Shown here piece by piece: positions 1-8,453 of a stretch of DNA of 40,717 nt (position 1 is its first letter; every line of letters starts with the position of its first letter). A program made the position numbers and the translations under genes. The notes beneath the pieces were generated by a model. The model saw nothing but the letters and a program-made list of their open reading frames with translations. It was not told the origin of the DNA and did not search any database. Source of the DNA: an uncultured Desulfovibrionaceae bacterium (GTDB lineage Bacteria; Desulfobacterota; Desulfovibrionia; Desulfovibrionales; Desulfovibrionaceae). The DNA lies in contig CASFUJ010000002.1 in assembly GCA_949297645.1 (NCBI GenBank), positions 1 to 40,717 of the forward strand, written 5' to 3'.

Positions 1-2250
1 CAGTCCCTGAGAAAGCGGCAGAATGTCACCGGGCGCAAGTACCTTTTCCGGGACGCCTCTTCTGCGGATAATTTCCTGCAGGGCTCTGCCGTCAGCGGAA
101 TCTCCCGTCGCCGAGAATTTCGACCAGTAAAGCGTCCCCACCTCGAAATGCTCCAGTATCCAGCGCAGGCCCCGCGCGTGGTCCATGTCCGTATGACTGA
201 CGAGCACGGCGTCGAGACGGGGCAGTCTGCCTGCAGTAAGCGACGGAGCAAGAATACTGCGCCCGACATCGAAAAACGGCGAGGAACTGCCGCCGCCGTC
301 CAGCAGCATTCTCCCTCCCGGGTACTCCAGCAGCACGGACTGCCCCTGCCCCACATCAAACAGCGTCAGGGTGACACGCTCTTCCTGATGCGCCTGCACC
401 ATATCCAGCCAGACCGGAAGCTGCCCGACGGGCAGCAGAAGAAATCCGGCGACAAACAGCCTTTTCACCGCCGTCCCGGCACGCTGTCGTGAAACTCGCG
501 CCTGCGCGAGGAGAAACAGCGCCGTCAGTACGGCGCCGTAACCGAGGCAACTCAGAGGATGCGGGCGCAGGCACTGCACAAAGGGCAGCCATCCGTTTTC
601 ATCAAGCACGGCCAGCAGCTCAAGTATGACATCCGCAGGCCACGCGGCGACGGTGAAGAGAAGGGAGGATACGGGCCCAAGCCCAGAGACCAGCGCAAGC
701 AGACCGAGCGCCGCACAGGGAAGCGTGATGAAGGTCAGCGGCGGCAGCCAGACGATATTCATCCAGAAGTTCAGACTCACCACGCCGAAGACGGAAACAA
801 GCACCGGCAGGACGGCCAGCTGCGCGGCGCAGGAAAGAAAGAGCATGTCGCCCGACCAGCGTATGAGCGCGTGGAGCAAACGGCGCGGCAGCGGAAGAAG
901 CGCATGTCCTCTTCCGGCCTCTCTTGCGGGAAAGCGGCGATGAAGCGCCGAAAGAAGCGGAAGAGACAGCAGTATGCCCGCCACTGCAAGCACGGAAAGC
1001 TGTGCCGAGAGGTCGAACACCGCCAGCGGACGGATAAGAAGCAGCAGAAAGACGGCGGCGAACAGGATGTCCAGCGGAGCAGACGGACGGCGCAGACTCA
1101 GAAAAAAGGCGGCCGCCAGCATCATGAACGCCGCACGGATGAGAGAAAAGGGCGCTCCGCCGAGAAAGAGATAGGCCAGGGCGAAGGGCACCCCGGCCGA
1201 CACCACGAGCACACGCCGGGGTATGAGAAGAAAAAGCCCGTTCCACACACGGGAAAGCAGCAGAATGAAAAGCGTGCCCGCCATGGCGGCAAGGGCGAGA
1301 TGCTGGCCGGAAAGCGCGAGGGAATGCACCAGTCCGGCCCGGGTGAAAACATCCACGGTTTCCGGGGAAAGCAGGGAGCGGTCGCCGAAAAGAAGCGCCA
1401 CCAGCATGGCGCGTCCCTGAGAAAACAGAGGTTCCGGGGCCTTTCCGAAACCTTCCGTCGAAGCGGATTCCCGGTCTTCGGCCAGCACGCGTTCCATGGC
1501 GGCGCGCCATGTCTCGCGAAGAGCTGAGGCCCGGTACGCGGCGCTCCCGTCTGCCTCCAGTTCGAGAAAGGTGAGACCGCTCTTTGTCCTTCCGGGCCTC
1601 GCGTTATGCCAGACATCACGGTCCGCCCAGTAGGCTCTGAGGTCGGAAGAGCCCGGATTCACGCTTCCCGACACGGGATAGAACCGAAGAAGGGCGCGCA
1701 GTTTCTGCCCCTGTACCGGGCGGCCGCACAGCGCCGTATCGTCCGCATACAGCGTCATGCTCACGAGGCCCGGAACCGGAGAAGCGTCGTCTTCGACAAT
1801 CCTGCCGGGATAATCCTTCCTGCCGCCCGGCACGAAGACGGGCGGTCTGCGTGAAAGAGCCTTCCGTACATCCTCCGCCCGTGCCGGAGGCAGGGGCGGA
1901 AGTTCCTTCAACGGACGCACGTCTTCAAGGAGAAGACGCACTCTGCCTCCGGGAAGCCCGGTTACGGACGATACGCACCCTTCCGCCAGCACATATTTCC
2001 CCGGAACGGACGCCCATGACGGACAGTCCGGCGCTTCAGGAGAGGCAAGGAAGGTCAGCGAGACGCCAAACAGAAAGGCGGCGGAAAGAAGGACATAGCG
2101 CAGCGCCCTTTCACGGCCCGACACCACCATGAGCAGGAGAAAGAGCGCCGCACCGAACGCGGCGCCGCGCACAAAGACGGAACCGGCCACAAACGCCAGA
2201 AGCAACCTCTGGCGGTAAAGAAGCGACGGCATTTTCGATACGCCTGTCAT
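1..2250 (-). CDS. comEC: ComEC/Rec2 DNA-uptake channel protein, 3' end beyond window
   Basis: The frame is open across the whole stretch to base 1, so about 750 residues are visible and the C-terminus lies outside the window. The N-terminal part has several hydrophobic segments. The middle is the polytopic competence domain, with a family-like LALSGQHLALAA and IRAAFMMLAAAFF. The visible end is a metallo-beta-lactamase domain with FDVGQGQSVLLEYPGG followed by VLVSHTDMDHARGL, the metal-binding motif of ComEC proteins. The family moves single-stranded DNA across the inner membrane during natural transformation. The ATG at 2250 is chosen because it is the first ATG after an in-frame stop near 2400; GGAAGAGGGG lies very close to it, and an ATG at 2232 is the alternative. 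It lies about 130 bp downstream of murA on the same strand, with no strong hairpin seen between them. Whether the cell is transformable cannot be read from here; comM at 8450-9970 is a second competence-linked gene. Confidence 0.93.
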   Translation of the reverse strand, partial: MTGVSKMPSLLYRQRLLLAFVAGSVFVRGAAFGAALFLLLMVVSGRERALRYVLLSAAFLFGVSLTFLASPEAPDCPSWASVPGKYVLAEGCVSSVTGLPGGRVRLLLEDVRPLKELPPLPPARAEDVRKALSRRPPVFVPGGRKDYPGRIVEDDASPVPGLVSMTLYADDTALCGRPVQGQKLRALLRFYPVSGSVNPGSSDLRAYWADRDVWHNARPGRTKSGLTFLELEADGSAAYRASALRETWRAAMERVLAEDRESASTEGFGKAPEPLFSQGRAMLVALLFGDRSLLSPETVDVFTRAGLVHSLALSGQHLALAAMAGTLFILLLSRVWNGLFLLIPRRVLVVSAGVPFALAYLFLGGAPFSLIRAAFMMLAAAFFLSLRRPSAPLDILFAAVFLLLLIRPLAVFDLSAQLSVLAVAGILLSLPLLSALHRRFPAREAGRGHALLPLPRRLLHALIRWSGDMLFLSCAAQLAVLPVLVSVFGVVSLNFWMNIVWLPPLTFITLPCAALGLLALVSGLGPVSSLLFTVAAWPADVILELLAVLDENGWLPFVQCLRPHPLSCLGYGAVLTALFLLAQARVSRQRAGTAVKRLFVAGFLLLPVGQLPVWLDMVQAHQEERVTLTLFDVGQGQSVLLEYPGGRMLLDGGGSSSPFFDVGRSILAPSLTAGRLPRLDAVLVSHTDMDHARGLRWILEHFEVGTLYWSKFSATGDSADGRALQEIIRRRGVPEKVLAPGDILPLSQGL

Positions 2251-2383
2251 ACCCCTCTTCCAGCCGATATCGGCGGTACGACGTCTCGCCGTAACGCCGA
2301 TATATTCTTCAAAAGCCTGCGACGGGCGGCGCCTTTTTCCGCGCCTGGCTCCTGCACGACCCGACGCGCCGCGAGCGTTCCGT

Positions 2384-3646
2384 CTATTCCGTGTCCTTCA
2401 CACGACGGATGCGCGCGCCGACGGCGGAAAGCTTATCGGCAAGATGCTCATAGCCTCTTTCCACATGATATATGCGCTGCACGCGTGTTTCTCCTTCTGC
2501 GGCAAGTCCGGCCAGCACCAGGGCGGCCCCGGCCCGCAAATCGGAAGCCATGACAGGCGCGCCGGTCAGCCTGCGGCCGCCGCGCACCATGGCGGAAGAG
2601 CCCGTCACATGGATGTCCGCACCCATACGCACCAGTTCCTGCACATGCATGAAGCGGTTTTCAAAAATATTCTCCTGCACCAGACCGGACCCCTCGGCAC
2701 AGCACATGAGCACCATGAACTGCGCCTGCATGTCCGTGGGAAACCCCGGATACGGCCGCGTGCTGATATCCACGCAACGGAGTCCTGCCGTGCCCGTACG
2801 GGCCAGAACCCCTTCCGCCGTCTCCTCGATGACCATGCCCGCGCCGCGCAGCTTATCCACCACGGCGGACATGTCCTTGACGGGGCAGTTTTTCAGAAGA
2901 AGCTCGCCCCCCGTCAGACCGGCAGCCACAAGAAACGTACCCGCTTCGATGCGGTCGGGCATAATGGCATAGTCGCAGCCGTGCAGGCGCTCCACGCCCT
3001 GAACGCGTATGGTGGTGCTGCCCTGTCCTTCAATGCGTGCTCCGCACCGTATCAGAAAATTGGCCAGATCCACAATTTCCGGTTCACGCGCCACGTTCTC
3101 CAATACGGTTTCCCCCTGCGCCAGACAGGCTGCCATGAGTACGTTCTCCGTGCCGCCCACGGTGGGGAAATCGAAACGGATATGCGCGCCCTTAAGGCCT
3201 CCTGGACAGCGTCCATGGATATAGCCGCTTTCCAAATCAAAGACCGCGCCCATCTTCTCAAGGGCGGAGAGATGCTGGTCCACCGGACGCGCTCCTATGG
3301 CGCAGCCGCCCGGCAGCGACACCTTGGCCTCTCCCAGTCTGGCAAGCAGCGGTCCCAGACAGAGCACGGAAGCACGCATGGTCTTCACAAGGTCATAGGG
3401 GGCCTCCATGCCCAGCTCTCCGTTTTTCACCGTCACGGAGCCGTTTTCCAGCGAGGCTTCCCGACCGAGAATGTTGAGCAGCCGGATGGTGGTATGAATG
3501 TCCCGCAGGTCGGGCACGTTGGTATAGGTCACCGTATCGTCCACGGCAATGGATGCCATGATGACGGGCAGGGCGGCGTTCTTGGAACCGCTGATGCAAA
3601 TGACACCCCGGAGCGGCACGCCGCCCTCTATAAGAAAACTGTCCAA
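2384..3646 (-). CDS. murA: UDP-N-acetylglucosamine 1-carboxyvinyltransferase MurA
   Basis: Catalyses the first committed step of peptidoglycan synthesis in the cytoplasm, transfer of enolpyruvate from PEP to UDP-GlcNAc. The 420-residue length is normal. Lys22-Asn23 sit in [10 protein letters not shown], and the catalytic cysteine is at position 115 in [15 protein letters not shown], so the enzyme should be fosfomycin-sensitive in principle (family knowledge). Later motifs [10 protein letters not shown] and [17 protein letters not shown] are typical of the family. The start codon is TTG, preceded by GGAGGAAGAG at a good spacing; no ATG fits the N-terminus better. It is transcribed leftwards away from the tRNA-His promoter and towards comEC. 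Nothing looks truncated. Confidence 0.97.
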   Translation of the reverse strand: MDSFLIEGGVPLRGVICISGSKNAALPVIMASIAVDDTVTYTNVPDLRDIHTTIRLLNILGREASLENGSVTVKNGELGMEAPYDLVKTMRASVLCLGPLLARLGEAKVSLPGGCAIGARPVDQHLSALEKMGAVFDLESGYIHGRCPGGLKGAHIRFDFPTVGGTENVLMAACLAQGETVLENVAREPEIVDLANFLIRCGARIEGQGSTTIRVQGVERLHGCDYAIMPDRIEAGTFLVAAGLTGGELLLKNCPVKDMSAVVDKLRGAGMVIEETAEGVLARTGTAGLRCVDISTRPYPGFPTDMQAQFMVLMCCAEGSGLVQENIFENRFMHVQELVRMGADIHVTGSSAMVRGGRRLTGAPVMASDLRAGAALVLAGLAAEGETRVQRIYHVERGYEHLADKLSAVGARIRRVKDTE

Positions 3647-3678
3647 ACTCTTCCTCCGAAGGGATTGTAAAAAAATGC

Positions 3679-3707
3679 TTGACTATTCTTCTTCAATCGA
3701 ATAATTA
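3679..3707 (+). promoter_or_regulatory. Promoter of tRNA-His
   Basis: TTGACT (3679-3684), a 17 bp spacer and TAATTA (3702-3707) lie just upstream of the tRNA in an AT-rich pocket. Transcription would start near 3713, giving a very short 5' leader. Confidence 0.6.
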
Positions 3708-3720
3708 CTTGTCCTGCACG

Positions 3721-3796
3721 GCGAATATAGCTCAGTTGGCAGAGCACCTGGTTGTGGCCCAGGGGGTCGCAGGTTCAAACCCTGTTATTCGCCCCA
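3721..3796 (+). tRNA. tRNA-His (anticodon GTG)
   Basis: Complete cloverleaf. The acceptor stem is GCGAATA (3721-3727) with TATTCGC (3786-3792), the D stem GCTC/GAGC, the anticodon stem CCTGG/CCAGG with loop TTGTGGC and anticodon GTG, and the T loop TTCAAAC. The CCA end is encoded at 3794-3796. The discriminator base is C73 and base 3720 is G, giving the extra G-1:C73 pair that marks histidine tRNAs in bacteria. It has its own promoter and terminator, so it is a monocistronic tRNA unit. Confidence 0.97.
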
Positions 3797-3802
3797 TATT
3801 TT

Positions 3803-3828
3803 GCCCCGATTTCATCGGGGCTTTTTTT
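3803..3828 (+). terminator. Rho-independent terminator of tRNA-His
   Basis: An 8 bp perfect stem GCCCCGAT / ATCGGGGC with a TTC loop is followed by seven T residues, 7 bp after the CCA end. Confidence 0.9.
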
Positions 3829-3912
3829 ATGCCTGAATGCTCTGTCGTCACGGCGTTCATCTTCTCCCTGCTCTCCCCGGCAAGGCGGGCAACATACCCG
3901 CATGCCGCACTC

Positions 3913-4704
3913 CTACAGCTCCAGCGCCAGCCCCACGGGGCAATGGTCGGAACCGTAAACATCGTTTTCTATCCACGCATCGCGGATGTTGTTTTGAAGC
4001 TCGGACGACACGAAAAAGTAGTCCAGTCTCCACCCGATATTGCGCTCCCGCGCCCGGGTCTTGTACGACCACCAGCTGTAGGCGCCCGCTTCATCCCCAT
4101 GGATGCGACGGAAGGTGTCCACATACCCGGCTTCCACGAAGCCGTCCATCCAGGCACGCTCCTCCGGCAGGAAGCCGGTATTGAACACGTTTTCCCTGGG
4201 GCGCGCCAAGTCTATTTCCCGATGGGAAATATTGAAGTCTCCGCAGACCACGATGGGCTTGTCCTGCCTGAGTTCTTCCGCATACTCCAGAAATGCGTTG
4301 AAAAATCCCATCTTGTACGGAACTCGGCGGAATACTCCCTTCGACACCTCTTCTCCGCCGTTGGGGAAGTAGATATTGAAGTAGTGCAGCTCGGGAAATT
4401 CCAGATGCAGCACCCGTCCTTCCCCGTGATAATCCGTATCCGGCAGTTCATACTCCACGTTCAGAGGCTGCCTGCGGCTGAACACCGCCACGCCGGAATA
4501 CCCTTTCTTCACCGTGGAGGCAGACCACCAGGCATGCCAGCCCTCCGGCTCGCGCTGTTCTGCGGGAATCTGCTCGGGAGATGCTTTGGTTTCCTGAAGC
4601 CCCACCACATCGGCCTGAGTACGGGAAAACCATTCCCAGTCCGATTTTTTACTGACCGCACGAAAACCGTTGACGTTCCATGATACAAAACGCATGAGTG
4701 ACAT
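3913..4704 (-). CDS. xthA: Exodeoxyribonuclease III (AP endonuclease)
   Basis: A 263-residue member of the exonuclease/endonuclease/phosphatase fold that cuts DNA at abasic sites during base-excision repair and has 3'-5' exonuclease activity. Motifs in order: SWNVNGFR near the N-terminus, LQETKAS with the metal-binding Glu, GYSGVAVFSR, VVCGDFNISH with the catalytic Asp/Asn, RNIGWRLDYFFVS and the terminal GSDHCPVGL with the catalytic Asp-His. Full length for the family. The ATG at 4704 has AAGGA about 10 bases upstream; an ATG at 4695 (MRFVSW) is an equally plausible start. It stands alone, with more than 400 bp of apparently empty DNA upstream. Confidence 0.96.
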   Translation of the reverse strand: MSLMRFVSWNVNGFRAVSKKSDWEWFSRTQADVVGLQETKASPEQIPAEQREPEGWHAWWSASTVKKGYSGVAVFSRRQPLNVEYELPDTDYHGEGRVLHLEFPELHYFNIYFPNGGEEVSKGVFRRVPYKMGFFNAFLEYAEELRQDKPIVVCGDFNISHREIDLARPRENVFNTGFLPEERAWMDGFVEAGYVDTFRRIHGDEAGAYSWWSYKTRARERNIGWRLDYFFVSSELQNNIRDAWIENDVYGSDHCPVGLALEL

Positions 4705-5111
4705 AGTGTTCCGTCCTTTTTCCGTTCGGCTGAATTTACGCGAGAACCCCTGTTATCTCAAGAAAAAAACAGAAGGACAACCGACTCCGGCATGAAGCGA
4801 AGATACGACGCTCCCTTTTGGACGATCCGGCTGAAAACAGGCTCGGAGAAAAAACACGCTCCCCTCTTTCTCTCCTGCGCCTTGAGAACCTGCGCTCAGA
4901 AGCAGAAAAAAGCGAATGCTCTTTTGCTGTACGGCCCGTTTTCAGAGGCGTGACACCGCCCCGCCGGAATCCGGCGGAAGAACCATCTTCAACAAGACCT
5001 CTCTTCCTCAACGACCAAAATACGCCGCGCAATTCCTGCGCCTTCCGACGACAGACACAAAAAGCGTGACACATCTTGTATGTTCCTCTGAAAGAAGCGC
5101 AGGAAGAGCGC
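4705..5111. other. Intergenic region without a supported gene
   Basis: About 400 bp between xthA and the HU/IHF gene. Short open frames exist on both strands but have no recognisable motif, no good ribosome site and rely on high GC. The only clear element is a 17 bp perfect inverted repeat (4961-4977, CCGCCGGA-A-TCCGGCGG) that is not followed by a T tract. Confidence 0.5.
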
Positions 5112-5138
5112 GAAAAAAGGCAGGTTCGGAAACCTGCC
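5112..5138 (-). terminator. Rho-independent terminator downstream of the HU/IHF gene
   Basis: Read on the minus strand: GGCAGGTT, loop TCCG, AACCTGCC, then six T residues. It lies about 30 bp after the stop codon of the HU/IHF gene. Confidence 0.85.
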
Positions 5139-5169
5139 TTTCACATCCGTTCAAAATCGGGAGATATCG

Positions 5170-5445
5170 CTAGTCGTTAAGGTATTCCTTGAGTTCCTTG
5201 CCGGCGCGGAAGAAAGGAAGACGCTTGGGACTGACTTCCACACGGTCGCCCGTGCGGGGATTGCGCCCGGCATAGGAGCCGTATTCTTTAACCTTGAAAC
5301 TGCCGAAGCCGCGGATTTCCACACGGTCGCCAGCAAGAAGAGCCTCTTTCATGCAATCCACGAAAGTGTTGACCACAAGGGTGGCTTCATCTAGCGACAC
5401 ATTGGACTGTTCGGCAAGATTCTTGATCAGTTCACTCTTGTTCAT
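5170..5445 (-). CDS. HU/IHF-family DNA-bending protein
   Basis: A 91-residue nucleoid protein of the HU/IHF fold. The N-terminal dimerisation helices (MNKSELIKNLAEQ) are followed by VEIRGFGSFKVKEY and the DNA-contacting arm GRNPRTGDRVEV, then the C-terminal strand-helix PFFRAGKELKEYLND. EIRGFGSF and PFFRAGKELK recall IHF-beta more than typical HU, but the subunit cannot be fixed by eye, so no symbol is given. The proline expected at the tip of the arm is present in RNPRTG. The ATG at 5445 has GGAG five bases upstream. The gene lies 146 bp downstream of prfB on the same strand and ends in a strong terminator; it may have its own promoter. Confidence 0.93.
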   Translation of the reverse strand: MNKSELIKNLAEQSNVSLDEATLVVNTFVDCMKEALLAGDRVEIRGFGSFKVKEYGSYAGRNPRTGDRVEVSPKRLPFFRAGKELKEYLND

Positions 5446-5591
5446 GACATCTCCGTCATACGGTATTGTCCCGCCGTGACATACCGGCAGGGATGGGAAA
5501 GACTATGGCGCGGGGGTGTCCCCTGACTCCATCTCGGCAAGCCACACTTCTATAACCCTAAATCCGTTGCCTTGCAAGGAAAAACGGACGC

Positions 5592-6705
5592 CTATCCCCG
5601 ACTGTGCTCATGCTGCCAGAGAAGATAATCCCTCAGGAAGGTATCAATGCGACCGTTCAGCACCGCATCCACATCGCCGCACTCGCATCCGGTGCGGTGA
5701 TCCTTCACCAGACGGTAGGGCTGAAGCGTATAGGTGCGTATCTGACTGCCGAAGGCGATGGCATCCTTGCCGGCGTAATCGGCCTGACGGGCGGCGTCGC
5801 GCTTGCTCTGCTCATAGGCGTACAGACGGGCCTTCAGCACGCGCATGGCGCTTTCTCTGTTGCTCTGCTGCGAACGCTCGTTCTGGCACTGCGCCACGAT
5901 ACCCGTGGGAATATGCGTGATGCGCACGGCGGACTCCGTCTTGTTCACATGCTGACCTCCGGCCCCGGACGCACGATAGACGTCGATGCGCAGGTCGCAT
6001 TCCCGGATTTCGATATTCGATATCTCCCCGGCATCGGGAATCAGGTCCACCGACGCAAAGGAGGTATGCCTGCGTCCGGAGGCGTCATAGGGAGAAATGC
6101 GGATGAGCCTGTGTATGCCCTTCTCGCCCTTGAGCAGGCCGTAGGCGTTTTCACCCTGCATACGGATGGTCACGGCCTTGATGCCGGCTTCTTCACCGGG
6201 CAGGAAGTCCACGATTTCCGCCTTGATGTGATGTCCTTCGGCCCAGCGCAGGTACATGCGCTCCAACATTTCCGCCCAGTCCTGCGCCTCGGTGCCGCCC
6301 GCTCCGGGATGAATGTCCAGAAGAGCGTCCATGTGGTCGGCTTCACCGCTGAGCAGAACCGTCATCTCCGTTTCGGTGAGCTGCTTTTCCAGAAGGTCGG
6401 CCTGCTCGCTCAAAGTTTCCAGAGCCTCTTCCTCCCCTTCGGAAACGAAACCGAGCCATTCCTCCATTTCCTCATAGCTGGCCCGCAGCTCCCGGAAGCT
6501 GGCCACCTCGGTCTCAAGCCGGCTCTTTTCACGAAGCACGGGCGTGAGCGCCTCCTGATCGGACCAGGCGTCGGGACTGGAAATGATACCTTCTATCTCT
6601 TCAAGGCGCGCCTCCCGCGTGGGCAGGTCAAAGACGCCCCCAGAGAGAATTGAACTGTTCGGCAAGGGCATGGCAGCGGGAACGCAGTTCGGCCAACTGA
6701 AGCAT
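5592..6705 (-). CDS. prfB: Peptide chain release factor 2, programmed +1 frameshift
   Basis: Release factor 2 recognises UGA and UAA stop codons. The ATG at 6705 has AAGGA seven to eight bases upstream and encodes 25 residues (MLQLAELRSRCHALAEQFNS...) before an in-frame UGA at 6630-6628. A +1 shift on CUU UGA C continues as DLPTREARL through about 345 more residues, giving about 370 in all, normal for RF2. The peptidyl-hydrolysis GGQ motif is present in SGAGGQHVNKTESAV, and HTSFASVD is typical. The stop-recognition tripeptide reads SPY (RISPYDASGRRHTSF) where the textbook RF2 has SPF. The gene starts 32 bp after lnt and is probably the last gene of the lptD-comM-lnt-prfB transcription unit. 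An annotation pipeline that ignores frameshifting would call a false N-terminus in the downstream frame. Confidence 0.96.
6627..6641 (-). promoter_or_regulatory. RF2 autoregulatory frameshift site
   Basis: On the minus strand GGGGG (6641-6637) acts as the internal Shine-Dalgarno element. It is followed by CGT, then the slip codon CTT (6633-6631), the in-frame stop TGA (6630-6628) and C (6627). The spacing equals the classical RF2 site. Known mechanism: when RF2 is scarce the ribosome pauses at UGA and slips +1, so RF2 controls its own synthesis. Confidence 0.95.
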
Positions 6706-6737
6706 GATTCTATCCTTTTTTTATGCAATACCTGCCA

Positions 6738-8453
6738 TCAGCAGCGATGGCTTTCAGAATCAGGCATACCCGGCAGTTCTCTGCGCTTCCGGAGAAGGGC
6801 AGGATACGCAAGAGCGCACAGCAGCGTAAGCGCAAGCGCGGGCAGCCATGGATGAAGATAAAAGTAAAACGTATGGTCCTGCAAGGCAAGTGCCGTACCC
6901 GTGAGACTTCCGGCCGTGAACAGGGCGTAGTCGTCCTGCTTCGAGCCCATGGCATGTCTGCCGCCGAGCGGGTCGAGAACGGCCGTGATGCCGCTGTTGG
7001 TGGCGCGCACCACATAACGGCCCTGCTCCACAGCCCGCATGAGAGCAAGCTGAAGATGCTGCATGGGCGCGGAGGTGAAGTCATACCAGGCGTCGTTGCT
7101 GATGTTCAGAAGAATCTGCGCACCGTCCGCCACCCGTCTGTGGGAAAGCTCGGGAAAGATGGCTTCGTAACAGACAAGCATGCCCATGTCCACCTTTTCC
7201 CTTCCCGCGGGGTGAATAGTGAAGAGATGTTCCCCTTCTCCGGGGGTGAACCCGCCAAGTCCCTGCAGGAGCGGTTCGAACAGCTTCCAGTCAAGAACGG
7301 GCGGCAGATATTCGCCGAAGGGCACAAGATGCTCCTTGTCGTAATGACCGGCATCTCCTTCCGGCTGAAGCAGAAAGGCCCGGTTGAACAGCGCGCTTTC
7401 CCCGTCCCTTTCCTTTTCCACGCCCAGAGCGCCGAACATGAGAGGAATACCCAGCTCCTTCACAAAGGCCCTGAGCTCCCTTGAGAGCGAAGCGGAAGGA
7501 TAGGCGAACGGCATGGCCGTTTCCGGCCAGAGCAGCATGTCCGGCAGTCGAGGGACAAGCGTACCGTCCGACACGCCTCCCGCGGTATTCCCCATGGAAA
7601 AGGCAAGAGCCTGCCGCACGTCGTTTTCTTCTCCATCGGCAAGGGCGCGCATGTCGGCGCGCAGGCCCTCAAGGCTGAGGCGGATATAGCTTTCCAGCGT
7701 ATGAAGCTGATATTCCGGCGACCACTTCACATCCTGCCGGACGCTGCCCTGCACCAGCAAGAACGAAACCGGAACGCCCTGCCGGGCCAGTCTTTCCGGC
7801 AGTACGGCAAGACGCCATGCGCCGAACGCCAGAACAAGCGCGATCACGAAGGCCGCTCCCGCCGCCATGCAGACGCCTTCACGCCGTGCTTTCCCACCTC
7901 TGAAAAGAAGACCGGCTTCGCACAGAAGACAGGCGACGGCCGCAAGAAGTCCGGAAAAACCGTATTCGCCGAGCACGCTGACCGGCTGAATCAGGAACGG
8001 CCACGCCGCGAGGCCCGAGGAAAGCGTCAGCCAGGGAAAGCCTGTGCCGAACCAGCCGCGCGTCCACTCCAGCAGGAACCAGAAAAGCCCGGCGGCCGCA
8101 CAGCGCCTCCACGGTCCGAGCGTCCCGAGTCTTGCAAGTCCCCACGCGAACAGCCCGCCCCACAGCGCCACATACATGCCGAGAAGTATGGAACACGGCG
8201 CGGCCAGAAGCCACAAAAAGCCTCCGTACATGTGCGCGGCCACGGCTATCCAGTACAGAGCCGCCGCCGCTCCGGGAATACCGATGCACCAGCCGAGCCG
8301 GAACGGAATGCCGCTTCGTGCGGCGACGCAGAGGCAGGCCGGATAGAGAAGCATGAGAAAAGGCAGATGACAAACCGGGTTGGGCGTCCCCAGAAAGACC
8401 GCCAGAGAACCGACGACGACAAGAAGCGCACAGCGCGGGAGGAAAAAAGTCAT
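6738..8453 (-). CDS. lnt: Apolipoprotein N-acyltransferase
   Basis: An inner-membrane enzyme that adds the third acyl chain to the N-terminal cysteine of lipoproteins, the last step of lipoprotein maturation. The 571 residues comprise several N-terminal membrane segments (roughly 1-215) and a periplasmic nitrilase-like domain. The catalytic triad is visible as Glu in LLWPETAMPF, Lys in YDKEHLVPFGEYLP and Cys in MLVCYEAIFPEL, and the family motif ILLNISNDAWY follows. A final membrane segment ends the protein. Slightly long for the family (about 510). Its start overlaps the comM stop (ATGA), indicating translational coupling. It fits with lptD upstream as part of outer-membrane assembly. Confidence 0.96.
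   Translation of the reverse strand: MTFFLPRCALLVVVGSLAVFLGTPNPVCHLPFLMLLYPACLCVAARSGIPFRLGWCIGIPGAAAALYWIAVAAHMYGGFLWLLAAPCSILLGMYVALWGGLFAWGLARLGTLGPWRRCAAAGLFWFLLEWTRGWFGTGFPWLTLSSGLAAWPFLIQPVSVLGEYGFSGLLAAVACLLCEAGLLFRGGKARREGVCMAAGAAFVIALVLAFGAWRLAVLPERLARQGVPVSFLLVQGSVRQDVKWSPEYQLHTLESYIRLSLEGLRADMRALADGEENDVRQALAFSMGNTAGGVSDGTLVPRLPDMLLWPETAMPFAYPSASLSRELRAFVKELGIPLMFGALGVEKERDGESALFNRAFLLQPEGDAGHYDKEHLVPFGEYLPPVLDWKLFEPLLQGLGGFTPGEGEHLFTIHPAGREKVDMGMLVCYEAIFPELSHRRVADGAQILLNISNDAWYDFTSAPMQHLQLALMRAVEQGRYVVRATNSGITAVLDPLGGRHAMGSKQDDYALFTAGSLTGTALALQDHTFYFYLHPWLPALALTLLCALAYPALLRKRRELPGMPDSESHRC

Noticed and set aside
4736-5074. Small 112-codon minus-strand gene between xthA and the HU/IHF gene
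   Set aside because: No ribosome site, no recognisable motif and overlapping open frames on the other strand of equal quality.
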